Source of the DNA: Sedimentisphaerales bacterium
GTDB lineage: Bacteria; Planctomycetota; Phycisphaerae; Sedimentisphaerales; SM23-30
Length of the DNA stretch: 6,646 nucleotides
NCBI GenBank assembly: GCA_016932145.1
Contig: JAFGDI010000348.1
Coordinates: forward strand, 1 to 6,646
Reading direction: 5' to 3'
A model generated the notes under the pieces. That model saw only the letters and a program-made list of their open reading frames with translations, was not told the DNA's origin and made no database searches. Below are positions 5,939-6,646 of the stretch, piece after piece. The position numbers and the translations under genes are program-made. The stretch's first letter is position 1; every line of letters begins with the position of its first letter.

Positions 5939-6646
5939 TCAATTACTTACTGCCAGTTTATTGCCTATACCGATAATTACCGTCGAGAGTATCAGTGTTA
6001 ACAGACCTGCTATTACCCACAGACGGGTTTTTTCACTGGTGCCCTGCCATTCTTTTAACGATATACCCCATATTGTACTGAAGATTATTATCGCCGCCAT
6101 GTGAATGGTCCAACTCGAAAAATCGTATTTGCCCATCTTTACCGAGCCCATAGAATAAAAGAAAAACTGCATATACCAGGTTACACCGCCAATAAGACAT
6201 AACAGATAATTGACCAATAGTACATTTAGCCGCCCGGGTGTATCTGGAAGGACAAATTCTGCACAACGCTTATTCTTTACTATAAGATAAAGACACCAGA
6301 TACAATTACTCAGAAAACCACCTGCCAGAATAATAATTAATACCGGAAGATTCTGCCAAAGAGCTGGCACATTATTGGCTAAAGCTATTTGCGCTATCGG
6401 CTTACCCGCAGCAAAGCCATAGGCCATCGCCGCACTGGCCAGACCTGAAACTATGGCAACGCTAATACCCTTAACAAAATTAAACTCGCTCACCGACTGA
6501 CGCTTGACCTGATCTGTAAGCTCCCGTTCCTTTCTGATACCAGCCTGACCGCTAAAGCCGATGCCGATCAGACATACCAATACACCCAGTAATACTACCT
6601 GCCCTGATGCTGTTTTCAACAGACCAATAAGCTCGCCACTGAACAG
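5939..6646 (-). CDS. rhaT: L-rhamnose:H+ symporter, C-terminal 235 residues (gene runs off the right edge)
   Basis: The protein belongs to the RhaT family of inner-membrane proton symporters, which import L-rhamnose (and L-lyxose in E. coli). The frame is open to the last base. A TTG at 6617-6619 is an internal Leu, not the start, because homology continues upstream (LFSGELIGLLKT). About 110 N-terminal residues, with the first membrane helices, lie beyond the window. Segments closely resembling E. coli RhaT are LLGVLVCLIGIGFSGQAG followed by KERE, EFNFVKGISVAIVSGLASA, GGVTWYMQFFFYSMG and KYDFSSWTIHM followed by LKEW. About six membrane spans are visible, at roughly partial residues 17-32, 58-80, 100-123, 141-164, 178-196 and 208-228. 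It is the first visible gene of the unit and is followed after 24 bp by the isomerase. Its presence is the strongest pointer to L-rhamnose as the pathway sugar. Confidence 0.92.
   Translation of the reverse strand: MFSGELIGLLKTASGQVVLLGVLVCLIGIGFSGQAGIRKERELTDQVKRQSVSEFNFVKGISVAIVSGLASAAMAYGFAAGKPIAQIALANNVPALWQNLPVLIIILAGGFLSNCIWCLYLIVKNKRCAEFVLPDTPGRLNVLLVNYLLCLIGGVTWYMQFFFYSMGSVKMGKYDFSSWTIHMAAIIIFSTIWGISLKEWQGTSEKTRLWVIAGLLTLILSTVIIGIGNKLAVSN

Noticed and set aside
6617..6619. TTG as start codon of the transporter gene
   Set aside because: The frame stays open to the window edge, and residues upstream of this codon continue the RhaT-like sequence. The codon is an internal leucine and the gene is truncated by the window.
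1..6646. CRISPR arrays, tRNA or rRNA genes, insertion-sequence ends
   Set aside because: Reading both strands I found no regularly spaced direct repeats, no cloverleaf-like sequence, no rRNA-like conserved stretches and no transposase or terminal inverted repeats.

Overview
The window looks like part of a bacterial chromosome at a plant- or algal-polysaccharide-degradation locus. Every supported gene is on the minus strand, so transcription runs from high to low coordinates. Base composition is moderate inside genes and strongly A/T-rich between 869 and 1175. A large secreted GH106-type glycosidase, a sugar uptake and isomerisation pair and a stand-alone ECF sigma factor with an unfamiliar partner gene are typical of carbohydrate-degrading members of the PVC superphylum (Lentisphaerota/Victivallales, Verrucomicrobiota, Phycisphaerae-type planctomycetes). 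This placement is an impression from gene content and protein style, not a phylogenetic result.

Right part (about 1168-6646): an apparent L-rhamnose scavenging operon. In transcription order it holds (i) the C-terminal two thirds of a RhaT-type L-rhamnose:H+ symporter that runs off the right edge of the window; (ii) after 24 bp, a 474-residue sugar isomerase of the L-arabinose/L-fucose isomerase superfamily with all four expected metal/catalytic residues; (iii) after 79 bp, a 1036-residue exported multidomain glycoside hydrolase of the GH106 (alpha-L-rhamnosidase) type. A strong intrinsic terminator with a perfect 12-bp stem and eight T's closes the unit at 1208-1168. The proposed logic is that the exported enzyme releases deoxyhexose from a polysaccharide, RhaT imports it, and the isomerase makes the ketose. 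Kinase and aldolase genes would be expected upstream, beyond 6646. The unusual point is that the isomerase beside rhaT is AraA/FucI-like rather than the classical RhaA fold family.

Middle (869-1167): an A/T-rich intergenic region with no convincing gene. It contains a perfect 12-bp palindrome, GGTTCCGGAACC, about 50 bp upstream of the sigma-factor start. The palindrome carries a GGAACC half that resembles an ECF-type -35 element and may be the autoregulated sigma promoter.

Left part (1-868): a separate two-gene unit made of an ECF sigma factor (317-868) and, 33 bp downstream, the start of an unrecognised basic protein (1-283, running off the left edge). By position the latter is a candidate anti-sigma factor or effector of the sigma factor.
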